A stretch of DNA of 64,000 nt, from positions 9,588,318-9,652,317 of the forward strand of contig NC_058506.1 of the NCBI RefSeq assembly GCF_020382885.2. Direction: 5' to 3'. The number at the start of each line of letters is the position of its first letter. The stretch's first letter is position 1. The position numbers and the translations under genes were made by a program. Shown piece after piece: positions 1-12,394 of the stretch. The notes beneath the pieces were generated by a model, which made no database searches, had not been told where the DNA came from, and saw only the letters and a program-made list of their open reading frames with translations. This DNA is from Scatophagus argus. Its lineage: Eukaryota; Chordata; Actinopteri; Scatophagidae.

Positions 1-58
1 GGGTGGGGCAAAGAGAAAGAACAAAATAAACACAAGTGTTCACACACTGAGACGGCAG

Positions 59-795
59 GAGATTTGGCTACTATAGTAGAACGGGGAGAGGACAATGAGC
101 AGGGGTGGATACAGGAGGCCAGGAGGACAGTAGCAATGCTGGCATCTCTGATCACTGACCCCGACGCCCTCACACGTCGCCACTGTTGTGCAGCCCTGGG
201 AAACCTGGTAAATGTTGACGGTGCTGTGTCCTTATTGTTGGAGGAAGACGTGTCCGACTTACTTCTGAGAGCTGCGTGCACAGACTCCCACAATGCAGTG
301 AGACGAGCTGCCATAGAAACCCTGTGCCTGTACAGCAGACAGGACGTAATACGTCAGGTAACGAAATGAATTTAGTTTACAGGAGGATAGATGTCAACAT
401 TACAATGAGTGTATTGCTGTTTTCTGAATTTGGTGTGATATTAATTTCTTTGTGCAAGAAAACGTTTCCAAATCCCTTTTAATGCATCCTTGACTTCCCT
501 CTTAATCAGTACTATATCCTTTAGCTCTTTCATTCCTTAATACGAATTCGTTCTAATTCATTACATATTCTTCTATGGATTGGACAAAAAGAAGCATTTC
601 TCAGTGAGTCATACCTCTTTATGTGTTTTCACACTGTAGCCACCATTACAATGATTTAAAGTTTATAATTTTCTTTTCCATTGTGTCAAGGTCCTGAAAT
701 CCCTCGATGCCAGTGAGAAACTTCTAGAGGCTTCGCAACGTGCGCCTCCACAGTGTGACTATCATCAGCTCATTGGACAGCTGTGTGAGGAGTGA
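59..795 (+). CDS. stk36: C-terminal end of a Fused-type kinase, probably STK36 (partial, last two coding exons)
   Basis: Two coding exons are visible. The first begins near 59 (after a possible CAG acceptor) or beyond the left edge, and ends at 357 before GTAACG. The second runs 691-795 after TGTCAAG and ends in TGA. The join is in phase. The first exon encodes helical ARM/HEAT-like repeats (LTRRHCCAALGNL, AVRRAAIETLCLYS). The last exon has a VLKSLDASEKLLEAS motif resembling the VLVSLGASEKL segment I remember near the C-terminus of human STK36. In mammals STK36 takes part in motile cilium central-pair assembly, and in Hedgehog signalling in some animals. The kinase domain would lie left of the window. 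The identification rests on this short tail, so another ARM-repeat protein remains possible. Confidence 0.6.
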
Positions 796-1033
796 TGGGA
801 GGTTTAAATGCCAGGTGGATTTAATTCTTATCACATCTTACTTTGTTGTACTGCTTCCAAGTGTCTTAAACAGTGTGGTTGTCGACTACAGCCAATAACC
901 ATATTCTCTATTTTTTTGTTTGTCTTTGATGTAAGATTAGTTGAGGCTAACACATGGAATGAAAATGTTGAAAATAAAAATTGGCTTTTTCTTAATGAAT
1001 ATCTTGGCTGCATATTGTGTTTGTTTGCGTTAA

Positions 1034-1039
1034 AATAAA
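1034..1039 (+). terminator. Candidate poly(A) signal for the stk36-like gene
   Basis: An AATAAA hexamer lies about 240 bases after the stop codon at 795. A weaker candidate sits near 974. Downstream DNA is rich in T and GT, as expected after a cleavage site. Confidence 0.5.
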
Positions 1040-1812
1040 AGAGTCTGTAGTTACACGATGTCGATGCTTCTCTTCATTACAGCAGTTTCATAAGAAGAAA
1101 ACCACTCTGACGATTCTTGTTAGGTTACCCACTCCCCAATAATAATCATGGATATTTGATATAAATAATAATAGATAAAAATTGATAATTAACTGTTGTC
1201 TTTGCCGTCACAGCAGCGCACGTTTTGGTTGTTTTGTTCTTTTTTTTATCCAAATCGATAAAGTAATAATAAATAGTGTCGTGTGTTAAACTGGTTTAAA
1301 GCTCTTTGAGGCAAGTTGCAGGTTGTTTTTTGTTGTTTTTGGTTTTTTATTTTGTTTTGTTGTTTTTCCATTTTAGACAGCACAAATAAAATGTGACTTG
1401 ATCTATTGAACTGTCGGGCCAATGCAAACATTTTTCGGAAGGCTGGACGTCGACTTAACGAATTCTTTTTAAAATGATTCATTTTCCATGTTAAGATCCA
1501 CGAAACAAGACGGACTGATGATAGAAACAAGTTTTTATTCCTCTTCAGTGTCAGGGCCGCTCGCTCGGATCACACAGCAGCGATTGTTGGCGTCCATCAG
1601 GCCCCGAAGGTTTCCACTTTATCAAACGGAAATAAGAATTTTATTAGCCTGCGCTAAGGAAAGCAGGATTTGTTTTTAATCAGACAGCGGGTTGTAATTT
1701 TTGGTTGTTATGACAGTCGATGCAGGAGGAGGGGGGTCGTTTCCATTCAGTTCTCCATGTCGGAGAGAAAATCTCGGATAATCACAACAGACTTGTTGAG
1801 TTGATGAAACAC
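1040..1812. other. Tail-to-tail intergenic spacer between stk36-like gene and atf5
   Basis: Spacer between two convergent genes. It is AT-rich, with T and TTG-rich runs around 1230-1370. I see no confident gene. Two short minus-strand stretches that look like protein C-termini (stops at 1535 and 1747) are discussed under findings. Confidence 0.5.
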
Positions 1813-1818
1813 TTTATT
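1813..1818 (-). terminator. Candidate distal poly(A) signal of atf5
   Basis: TTTATT on the plus strand reads AATAAA on the minus strand, about 1.9 kb downstream of the atf5 stop codon. If it is used, the atf5 mRNA ends near 1795. Nearer signals may exist, so the choice is an inference. Confidence 0.35.
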
Positions 1819-3730
1819 TTTTTTTAAAGGGAAAAAAAGCCGACTTCACACAAAGGAAATATGCATATATGATTAAACTAACTTCAAATCACAAAGCGTT
1901 ATAATGTTCCGTCATCACACATTTTTGGTTTGAACAATCGGAGCTGATAGTACACCGCAGGGGGTCAAACAACGTGACATGACTTTCTTCTTCTTCAAAC
2001 TGAGAAAACATTATAAATAAATGTCTATAAGTCAGCGCTCACAGCCGAGATTGTCTTGAAATAAATATGCATAGAAAAAAATCTATCGTCGGTGTAGGCA
2101 TGTTTAACAGTAACGGTGGTGGTCACTTCTTTAGCAACACGTGAATTGGAAAATAATTTCGACCTTATCCGTTTACACCAAAGCTAAACCTGCAAGAGCC
2201 TCAACAAATAATCTAATGAGACTTTTTCTGTTAATTTTCTACAAAGAAAAGGCTAACACACTCCACTCCCTGAACATACAAAAGTTGTTACAAATTAGTG
2301 CAGATCAGCCAGAGGCCTATAAAACTTATTGCCTTAACAAGCAGTTTAGAGAAAGATTCTCCAGCTTGTTTCTGAAATCCTACATTTTCTATTCCAAGAG
2401 AGTGAGAGTATAATTATGGAAAAACATGCAGCTAAAGCTCCACTAGATACAATATTTGTACAGTAGCCTAAGGAAACTTTTTCTTTTTACATTAGGAAAA
2501 TCTGTATGTCAATAGCAGTGAAATCTTTCCCACAAGAAACGAAGGACAGAAATGTGACTACCATTCGTAGGACTGGAGGACAAACTGCATATCCTGAGCT
2601 GCTAAGTAGATTGTATAATTTGCATTAGTCAACAGAAAACAATTTTCAAAATTGCCTTAAATACAATAAAATATCACTTTCCACCTTCAAAACAGATGAT
2701 TATTTCTCTTTTGGTCACAGAATGTATAATTTGGACATTATTTGCAGTCACTGCTGGACAGGAATTGATGATTTGTTATATTAAAAGTAATTCAACTATC
2801 AGGAAAATAAGACAAAGGTAAATTGAGACAAAGTGTCGTTTCAAGCAAAGCTGAGCAAAACATTTATGCTTGACTTTTGGCAAAAAGGAAAAAAAAAAGT
2901 AACAAATGCTCAAAACATACCAACTGAATCCCATCAACTGTTATGAGTGTTATGTTACACCTGCATCAGACTTGAAGTCAATCAAAAGCTTTGTCAAAAC
3001 AACAACAAAAAAAAGTGACAATAAAAAAATTGTAGAAATAGTAAATCTTTCCCAAAGCTGATGATGGAGAGCTCCTCTGTATATTGGCGGTTCTTTCGGC
3101 AGTTGTGAAAGTCAACTTCAACTGCAGTTCTAATATTTTTAAATATTCATAGAATTCAAAATATCATTCGCTGATCAAGGGAGGCTAGAAATTATTCTAG
3201 AAAAGTATTTGGTTTGAAAGATGTGTTCAAAATGTAATGACGCCGTTCCGCTTGTTGACATCAATAAAATATTTGACTACTGCAACTACTGAAAATGTTG
3301 ACACGTGGAAAAATAAAAATTTCAAACAGAAAAAAAAAAACAAACTTCTATTGCTGACATCAATTTCAATGTAAGGCTACTAAAAATATTAGTCCTGCAT
3401 AATGAATAACATTACTTCTGAATAAATAACCCTATTTCAATTAGTAGATTCACGCAGTGCGAGATCTGTTAAAAATGATTGTCATTTAAAGCATCGCAAT
3501 GCCACAGTGCAGGCTCAAGTGATCAGAGTGCGAAAGCAATGGAAGCATTGGACAGAGTGTTGATTTAAAATATAAAAAACAATTCACATTAGCAAAGCAT
3601 GCACTTACCCCACCTGCCATGAAAAAAAAACTAACAAAAAAAAAAAACTAAACAGTTTTAAAGACACACACACATCTTCCCTGTTACGCCCTGTTACGCC
3701 CTGTTACGTTGTACTTGCAGAAGCTTGGTG
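1819..3730 (-). other. Probable atf5 3' UTR
   Basis: There is no long reading frame here on the atf5 strand. The region is AT-rich and full of A and T runs, with many ATTTA-type motifs. That composition fits a long, labile 3' UTR of a stress-response transcription factor. The extent is inferred from the candidate poly(A) signal at 1813-1818. Confidence 0.4.
3679..3708. repeat. Three exact tandem copies of CCCTGTTACG just after the atf5 stop codon
   Basis: A perfect 10-base unit is repeated three times, starting about 23 bases beyond the atf5 stop codon in the inferred 3' UTR. Confidence 0.9.
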
Positions 3731-5643
3731 TTATGCTGTTGTGTCCTGCTTGTGCCTTTGGCTACGGGCCTTGTAAACTTCAATCAGTAGGTCTTTGACG
3801 TACTGAATTTCGCGTTCTACAGACTCTGCCTTGTCGCGGAGCTCCCGGTTCCTCCCTTCAAGGCAATGCAACTGCTCCTCCAAAGAATCTAGCTCCGCCC
3901 TTTTTCGCTGGCGATACCTGCATTTAAGAAAAGAATAAAACAATGAAAAGTAAAGATCTTTGCCTGTCAAGTTATGTCAAAATTTACACCATCAAGCACA
4001 ATCTCAACGTTACCTGTGAGCAGCAGTTTTGTTCTGATCTCTCTTCTTCTGTTTGCGCTCGCCACCTTCAGCTGGAATGATGTCCACTTCGTATTTTAAA
4101 GCACAGTGCTCGTCCTTCAGCCTGCATGCTTGTCTGCGCCCTGAAGACTCCAAGTTCAGACTCTCCCTAGCCATAAGAAGACACTCTGCACCCTGATCCT
4201 CAAGGAAATTACAATGTAGATCATGCTGCCCTATCTGCAGACTCTCTGATTTCACCTGTTCGTTGATGTTGCCGAAGAAGCTATGATAGGCCTCAGACTG
4301 TGGTGTTGCTGGAAGGTAACAACCCTCGCCGCTCTCTGATTTCCAAGAAACACTGGCTTTTGTTACCTCCACACTAGTTTTGATACTATTCAGCAGCTCG
4401 TTGTTACCGGTGCCTCCGCTGACATCCCTCATGCTATACATTAGCAAATCCTCTTTCTTATGTGGGACCTCAAGTGATCCACCAAAGCCAAATCCACCAC
4501 CAACAACCTTCGTACCACCTATGACATCTTGACTGAAACAGCAATTTTTCTCTTCTTTTGGTAGAACCGCGCATCTTCTGACCTCAACTGCGCTACCCAG
4601 ACAGTAGCTTTTCCCTACCACCTGCTCGTCCTCTACACAGCCATAGTTAGTGGTGAGGGTCACCACTGAGTTACCTGAGTTACTGCCTTTGGAACTCAAC
4701 AAACTGTTATCGTACCCTTCGGTAAACCTCATGCCATCAGGAACTCTTTTCCTACCACACCCACTGGGGCGACTGCAGCTGTATGGGGCGTGTCTTGGAA
4801 TTTTGGATCGCCCAATGGGCCCACCACAGATACTCAGCAGGTCCAGTTCTCCCGTTGCCAGGGTAACAAGGAGGGGGCTGGATTCCGATTGGTTGGATGT
4901 AGAGTATGATGCGTATGGCAGCTGACTGAACGGCTGAGGACCCGCCGGCAGTGGACCCCTGTCGCATTTTCCCAGCCTCTGCCCTTTATCTGGCAGTGGT
5001 TCAGACAGGAAGTAGTCCTCTAGTTGGGCGAGTTCCTCTTGCAGCAGAGAGGTCATGACCTCCAAGTCAGAGGGCACCTGGATATCATTCTGAAGGGGTG
5101 AAGGGGGAAGGGAGGCATTGGTGGAGGAGGGAGGGGAAGGAGGGTTTGGGAGGTACGAGGAGAAATCCACTTCTTCCGTCATCCAGTCAGTAAGACCATC
5201 ACCTATTGAAAAGAGGAAATAAAGGCAATAGTCACATACTGGGGGAAAATATTACTGCCAAATGACACTCATGCAAACGTTATAGAAATCATCCAGCATC
5301 GCACGTAGCACCTCTCTAAAGGCATAATCTGAACAACAACAGTAAATGCAAAGCCAGATTTTTACTAAATATAGTTGTAACATATCAGAATATTAGACGT
5401 AGCTAGTTTTTACTTACTGTTCAAGAAGGACGAATGTGCTGCAGTGCCGAGCCCACCTGAAATGGGGAAAAATATAAAAAAGCGTACTCGCTGCAACTCA
5501 CCAATTAAGTGCTGACTCTCCTCTGACACCTCCCCCCTGCACCCCTGTGATTGGCTGTGGTTAGCCTGTGGGTGAGAGAGAGCGAGGGGGTCTGCCGGGC
5601 AGACACGAAGACTCTTCCAAACAGGAGCTGATGTTGCCATCAT
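3731..5643 (-). CDS. atf5: ATF5, bZIP transcription factor
   Basis: Four coding exons on the minus strand: 5643-5502, 5456-5418, 5202-4014 and 3917-3731. All have GT-AG borders and phases that sum to 518 codons plus a stop. The C-terminus is a bZIP domain. Its basic region ([18 protein letters not shown]) spans about residues 443-462, followed by a leucine zipper ending [15 protein letters not shown]. This matches ATF5 rather than ATF4 ([19 protein letters not shown]). The third exon opens with [18 protein letters not shown], like the DGFSDWMTERVDF segment of human ATF5. The protein is much longer than human ATF5 (282 aa) because of a Ser/Gly-rich middle. ATF5 binds CRE/CARE sites in the nucleus during the integrated and mitochondrial stress responses. 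ATGATG at 5643 is taken as the start because the family N-terminus fits. I cannot tell whether it is the a or b paralogue. Confidence 0.93.
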
Positions 5644-5683
5644 TTTGTCTGTTGGTGCTTTGATTCAGTCCAAGTCCAAACAT
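5561..5683 (-). promoter_or_regulatory. atf5 upstream ORF overlapping the main start codon (uORF2-like)
   Basis: Just after a splice acceptor (TTTCAG, exon from 5686), an ATG at 5683-5681 opens a 40-codon frame ending in TAA at 5563-5561. It starts 40 bases before the atf5 ATG at 5643 and continues 80 bases into the coding sequence in another frame. Mammalian ATF4 and ATF5 carry such an overlapping inhibitory uORF2. It blocks the main start in unstressed cells and is bypassed when eIF2alpha is phosphorylated. The short uORF1 expected upstream was not located because the 5' leader exons are not identified. Confidence 0.75.
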
Positions 5684-7758
5684 ATGCTGAAAGCAAGAAG
5701 GGTCTGACAGATGGGCCACAGAGAGCAGGGCTGGGTGAGCATAATGAAACCTAGAGGGTAAACAGAAACAAGGATGAGAAAAGTGCTGCTACGTGGATGT
5801 AACTTATTCAGTTGACTGATGGGAATCAGGAATATCACTCTTGCTGTCCTCAGCAAGTTTCTCAACATGACTCAGTCTGTTGATGGTTGCTACACCTGCA
5901 AGTTATCATGTAAGTATCGTGGGGTTTTGAGCAATATGCAATTAACTCTCCTAAACATGCATCTTTAATCATATATCAATAGGTCTATACAATAGAAACA
6001 TCAGCTTTGTAAAACAGCATTGCAGATCAACTACTTCAAAGGCCAAGCCCCAGTCAGTGAGAGTTGCGTCCTCTGGGCTTTGACCTGCCTCAAAGCAAAA
6101 TGCACTTGGCGTCCTGAAAACACGTGGGACCAAGTGACGCTGTCTGCCGCCCAACTGTTGTCAAGAAGTAACTCTAGAGACACCCTGATCGTTAAATCGC
6201 ATTAATGCAAATCAGCTGCTTCCAATCGCTTGTTCCTTTTAATCACCTCTCTTTGATCACTTAAGCAGTTTAGGTGATGTGGTAAATAAGAACATGGCAG
6301 TCATACAGCTGAAAGTGACAGAAATATGATACTGTAACATGTACAGCTAAAACAGCGTAGTGTCTATATGTTTACATGAACTGTAATTACCATCTTACCT
6401 ATCATATGGTTGGCTAACTCAGCTCTGATATTATCTGATATTAATTCCGCTACTTACTGTTATCACAGCAAAGAAAAACAACCAAAACCCCGGAAGGCAC
6501 GTCATTAGACAAACATGAACTACTTAGACATATTGTCTTCATGAAGAGACATAGACGAGAAATAGAAGAAATTGCATAAAGCAGATAAAACAGCCAAGAA
6601 ACGGACCACTCCGCAACTGCAACTACTTGTGACACACAAACGGATTAGTAATAACCCAAAGAGCACACACTACAAACTTGACACAACTGCATGGACAGCG
6701 AGTAGAGAGAGTCTGACTTACTCCATTATTGCAGAGAAAAATGTAGAGCACTTGGGGGTGCGTTGCTAAAGCAAAGCACGACTTCTTTACGGGTCCGACA
6801 ACTTAACGAATTTAAAGAGCCATATTTGAGCTCGGAATATCCGGAACAGCGCAAAGAGGGCGAGTTGTTGCTTTGTTGTGGTCGACCTGTAAACTGAGGA
6901 GGCTGCTTAATTGCGAGAAAGCATCAGTTCACTCACACCTAGCAACCAACTGCGTCACCAGGACAAACCGCGCTACTGAGTGAAGATCCCTCCGCCCCCG
7001 CCCGTCGCTTCATACTGAAGGACATCCCACAAGTTTATTACCGTTGCTGGATGTTATAAAAATAAGTTAGTCGTTTCTTTATGCTTCTTTCAAAAATATT
7101 ATCATCACTTAATGTGTTACGTTATGTTTAGCTGTAATTTCTTGCAGTACTGCTCTCATACGAAGTGCAAATTATTTCAAATTCAGAAGTAAGTATTTAC
7201 AAATATTTACTGTGAAAAGGAAGCCTGAAAGGATAAATAAGGCAAGCAAATCTAACACTGTTTACGAAACAAAAATGTTGTTGAAAATGCCGTGTACGGC
7301 AGGTAACTTCCCTTGGAAAGAAGAATGGGGGGGGGGTGGTTCAAATTTATCGTAACCAAGCTGTAAAATCTTAAGGAAATAACCTATGGGCAGAGGCCAA
7401 ATGCTAATTGTTGTTAAAAATAAAATGCAACCGTGAAAGTTCAAAACGTGAGGAAAACATCAAGTGGTTCCGACTCGTTTAAGTGTTTATATCTCTACAG
7501 TAATCCTAAAAGTAATCACATTACACTAGCCATTGTTTTGCGTGTAGCCCACTGTTGCTATAGAGATGGGGCAGTGCCTGTAGTTTCTGAGCTCGATAAC
7601 ATAAGGGCTTGATGTACGTGAACACAGCACTCAAACACACAACAGCAGGCCTACAGCTGGGGGACTGTACCTTACCACATAGCATGGTATTGTTTTGGAG
7701 AGGGACTATATGGTTAACAGCGCACTTTGTTGTTCAGTACAAGTCTGTTGCATCTCCG

Positions 7759-7854
7759 TTGCATCAGTGGTCCACACTCATAGCGATTGGCTGCGTGTGC
7801 TCAGACAGCCGTTCTGTCATTGGTTGGGATCGGATACATGTGGAATTTGATTGG
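7759..7854 (-). promoter_or_regulatory. Cluster of three evenly spaced CCAAT boxes plus a CARE-like site
   Basis: ATTGG (CCAAT on the minus strand) occurs at 7786-7790, 7819-7823 and 7850-7854, spaced 33 and 31 bases, about three DNA turns each. TTGCATCA, the C/EBP-ATF response element core, is at 7759-7766. Such arrays are typical of NF-Y-driven promoters. Minus-strand orientation would point towards atf5, about 2.1 kb away. No transcript start could be confirmed. Confidence 0.35.
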
Positions 7855-8583
7855 TCGATGGTAGGCAAGGCAAAGCATCATTGTGTTGTTATCTTTTTTT
7901 TTCCTGCAATGCAGACTCTGCACATGTTTCAGGTAAACAAACCGGGCGTGGATAACAGTGCTGCTGCTTTCAAAGCTGAGAAAAGCTTAGACATTTTCTA
8001 TTTCGGTTTTACCAAGCTCATTAATATACTGCCAAAATAGAACAGCTTGTGTTCATCAAGTCTTGACTCATCAGACATTCTAAGACAACTAAATGACAGT
8101 GTGTGTGATTTATTACTAGACTTACTTTCATCAAAGGCATACAGTATCCCTGTGTTATTATTCTACAGTTACTCTATTGCGGCCTAATTATTCTAAGTCA
8201 AGGGTTCATATTCTTTTTTTGTCTTATTTAATCAGTATGTGTCAGCTCATATAGCTATCAACATCACAAGGGCATTGACTGATGAAACGACAGTCAGTAA
8301 GTGAATAATGAGGGATGAATTATTCAATATTTGTTGTTGACTGTTATCCTAATATACTGTGAGAATACTTATTTTCGTGGCTAATTTAGTTAGACACAGC
8401 TGTCAGAACCAAATTAATTTACGTGTAAAGACTGTCAATAACAATTACGTGAGGAATAAATCTTTGTTTTTCTCCTTTCAGCAAATCCCAGCACTGAGTG
8501 AATGCGCTGTTCTCCTGTTGCTATAGTAATAGCGGACACTGCCCCCTATTTTAGACTTGTTGTCTGGTTGCTGTTGCCATGGG

Positions 8584-8590
<7 letters not shown>

Positions 8591-8629
<39 letters not shown>
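8591..8629. repeat. (TC)n microsatellite
   Basis: About 19 uninterrupted TC units. The short open frames across it on both strands are artefacts of the dinucleotide. Confidence 0.97.
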
Positions 8630-8631
<2 letters not shown>

Positions 8632-11422
8632 TCATACCTGTACTGTTTTTCTTTTTCTTCAACCTCACCTCTGTTTCTGCACCCCTCCTTGTCCAAACAT
8701 TCCTCCATCTGATTTGCTGAGTTGCATCTCTGTGACATTATCATTTTGCCAAAAACCAATGGACTTATTTCCACTTCTGCTGAATTTGCATATTGACGAA
8801 ACACTGGCGTTTAGCCTCTAACAAATTCGTCCACTGAGCAGCATGTCTGTGCATTGATTAAAAGTTAGGAAACATCCAACTTGAATCGATTGCACTTAAT
8901 CACAATATCCTGAACGGATGCAGTGTGACTAGTTCTACACAAAGGCAATCATCTCTTTGAATACAGTTAATCTACACAAACTGTGTGTGTCTGTACATCG
9001 TATTAAAATATTCTGGGCAGGACTCTGACATACACAAGTCTATCTGTGTTAATCTGAGTCATTTAAAGGGACAGCCCCGTTACAGTGGAGCAATTCAGCA
9101 AAATGCCCACTGAGTGGTAGCTGCCATGTGAGTGGAGTTTTGAGAGATTTGTAGAAAGGCAACCTGATGCAATCTAGATAAATGTGGCTGTAATGGAGAC
9201 CAGATTGAGATAGTAGCTGCTGAAGTTAGAGGGTCTCCCAGGAAATCGCTGACTGCTCTCTCTGTCTGTATTAATTGGCCCACTGAGGGCTTCCTGTTTG
9301 CGCATCATGAGAGAAATCCAAGGTGTTCATGACAGCACGGCTGCTTTCCCTGTTGTCTCTATTATTAAGTGCAATTTCTTTTGTCATTATTTAGGAAAAG
9401 ATGTAAAATGTGTAAATTACAGCACAGAATAAGTTTAATTCTCCCTCTTGCTTTGGATAATCCAATGGGCTCAGTGTCTCTGAGTCAAATCCTGATAATC
9501 CAAATTTTCCAGGTTGATTAAACAAAACAACCAAATGTAACAACTCAAGGGAAGGCTATCAAACTTTGAGTCAAACTGCACTTCAGATATATTTGAGATA
9601 TTTATCATGATTTCCCATAGCGAGCTGTCCACCAGTTGATATCCACATTCATTGTCTGAATATTGTGTATGAGCCCAGAAGTCAGAAATGTGGATGCTGC
9701 ATGCCAAGTGCACGTATGGCACGTTAGTTGGGGTTACACCATCATTTCATCATCATCTCTCTCTGAATTTATTGTCCTCAACTTTTGCCCCTCTTTGAAC
9801 ATACGATGAAAACATGGAATTCAGTTACAACTTGTGAATGGAAGCCTCTCAGAGGGGATTTGTGGGTGTTTTTGTGTGTGTGTGCAGCCTACAAATAACC
9901 CTCATTTGTTTCCATGTTTGGCATGAAAACAATTAATCAAGTCTCAAAAAAGTGACAAGCATCATAAAATTTTCATTCATGAATGTTATCTAGGCTAACT
10001 TAATTTGCATTCAGCTATGACAGATCTGATTTAGTCAGTCATAGGTTTATGTTTATTTACTATTCCTCAAGGACTTCATGGTAAATTAGAGGTGTTTGTA
10101 AAGGACTACAGCATCTGTTTTGTCCTCCTGTGGGATGTCTCAGCTTTTAGGGGATGACTGCTAACTAGCTGTAACTCCTAAAGGCATCTTGAATGAAGGT
10201 GTGCGTGCTTCACAAAGCTCAGCCCCACGAAACAAACGGAGCTGCATATTGTCAAACTTTACCTCATTCCGATGGAACTTCATGTGGATGGAAAAATCAA
10301 TGTGTGGGAGGAAAAACTCACAGAGTTAAAAATAAACAAAAAACAGACAAGGTAAAGACAACAACAACAGCAGAACAGCCGAGATTAATAGTCGAGGGTC
10401 ACAGATTTAACTCGAACTTGCTTTTCGCCCATTGACTGTGCTTTTCAAATTTCTAGCTCTTTAAACAAACAGGTCCCAAATGGTTGCTCGGTGTCATTCA
10501 CAGCACTCAGGGTGTGAAATCCCTCCCCGCAAAGCCATCTAAACTTCAGAGGCTCAACGTCTGTCACCTCTTGAGTTTTACACAGCCAGTGTTCATTCAG
10601 GCCGCATGCATCATGCTCACAACAGTTCACACTGTTCACCCATCGGAGAGAAACCCAACAGTCACTCAACTTTATTCCACATTAAAGCTGAACTTTAAAT
10701 TCTGAAGGTTAATTCATCTCTCAAAGTCTGTCAGTTTAAAATATGAGGCTTTACTGCCCAATAACAAGACATTTTTATTCCTCATCATTCATCAGTCATG
10801 TCACAGTGAAAGTCATGTAGGTGATCCTCTTATTCACTGTTACTTTTTGGTATTTGACTATTAAATCAAAACTGAAGCTCATGGCCTGAGTCCCCCTGCA
10901 GTGTTCCTCAGAATGGTCATGAAACAGATAAACATTACAGTTTAGTAATGATCAACTGCTTTCTTTCATTATAGCATACTAGGACTAAACACATGCATAT
11001 ATGCAAGTTTTCACATAGAAATGATATTTGAAAGTACTTCACATTCGTGGCTGATAAAAAAAAAAGCAAAACAAAAACAAAACAAAACAGAATAATCTCC
11101 CACATTGGGGTGCAGTTGTGGTTTTTCACAATCTTTGTCTTTGCCTCATTAGGTCAGCGTTGGAGCTTCTCCTTATTTTTCCCTCTGGATGTTTTTCAGA
11201 TAGCGTTGTTGCGCTTGCCATGACATCCAAAAACATGTTTCTTGTATTGTAATTTAATGATTTGTATATATTGTGTACCCTATTTTGAATTAACGGCTGT
11301 CACATTAAATTGCCTTCAAAGAGAGCGAAGATGATTTGTTCCAAGAGGTAAACATTAAGAGTAGAACTTTCACTGGTGTATCAGATGCATTTAGTGAAAG
11401 TTTCTTTCATCTGCTACGCCTG

Positions 11423-11456
11423 AGTGTGTGTGTGTGTGTGTGTATGTGTGTGTGTG
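11423..11456. repeat. (TG)n microsatellite, one interruption
   Basis: A TG repeat of about 17 units broken once by TA. Confidence 0.95.
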
Positions 11457-12377
11457 GGCATGTTCGGGGTTGGGCAGGAGATATTTCTCTTTAATCTTCT
11501 AAATTACGCTGAACTCACATGTGGATATGAAAACTTATAAATGTCTAGCCCTGAAATGTTACGAAGGATGTCTGGGTGGAAGTCTTTGACATGTGATGAT
11601 AAACTCGCCCTCTTAGCCGAGCGATATCTCCATTTCATCAGAATTTTTTAAGGTTGTTTTCAGACAAGGTTAATATCTCCCATCAGTAATGACAAAATGC
11701 ATGTGAGATTTGTGTTAATTTGCAGCCCGACTGTCTAAAAGCTCGGGGAAAAGGCCAGTCTGCGTGTGTGAAAGTGAGGAGAGATCACCCTTGGCTCATT
11801 AATATTTCACCAACAATAAGTCTGTGTGTCACTCACACTCATCACCATTGAAATGAGCTCACACTGCCCCCCACCAAAGATCTGTTTATTATTCAGTAAG
11901 CACACCAGAGACTACAAAGATGCAGAATGGCATGGTGTGTGAAAATTCCTCCCAAAGTCCGAGAAACGCGAACATTGTTATTGACGCTGCAAACAGAAAA
12001 AGTCTTCTACCTTCACCTGTACTGAACTGATAGATGATGAACTGGATGTTCCCTTTAAAAGACATCACTAAACATACATTACATGTTATTCATTTCAAAC
12101 CGTTGAATTAAAAATGAAATTTTTCAAGTGCTGAATCTAATCGGTACCTCTCAGGGGTAAGGTGTGTTTCCATGATTACCTACATGTCTGTTAAACATTC
12201 CACTGATCCCTGCTATGAATTAATCACGCAGCCCAGTCATAAATTATCATCTATCTGCATGCGTGCTTCTCTCTCACCAATTTAAACCAGGAGCATGAGC
12301 AAAGACACGACATGTGAATATCTTTTTATGGCAAAATTCGTGCAAGAACTTGTTTATGGGGTTTTTTGTGAGGCATC

Positions 12378-12394
12378 TTTTTTTTTTTTTTTTT
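12378..12394. repeat. Poly-T run
   Basis: Seventeen consecutive T residues in AT-rich spacer. It could be the tail of an old minus-strand retroposed copy, but no body is visible next to it. Confidence 0.9.

Noticed and set aside
3731-5643. ATF4 as the identity of the bZIP gene
   Set aside because: The zipper end ([21 protein letters not shown]) and the [13 protein letters not shown] segment fit ATF5 better than ATF4, whose zipper reads differently.
7609-8040. 143-residue plus-strand frame
   Set aside because: No known motif, low-complexity stretches, and it crosses the CCAAT cluster. It looks like a chance frame.
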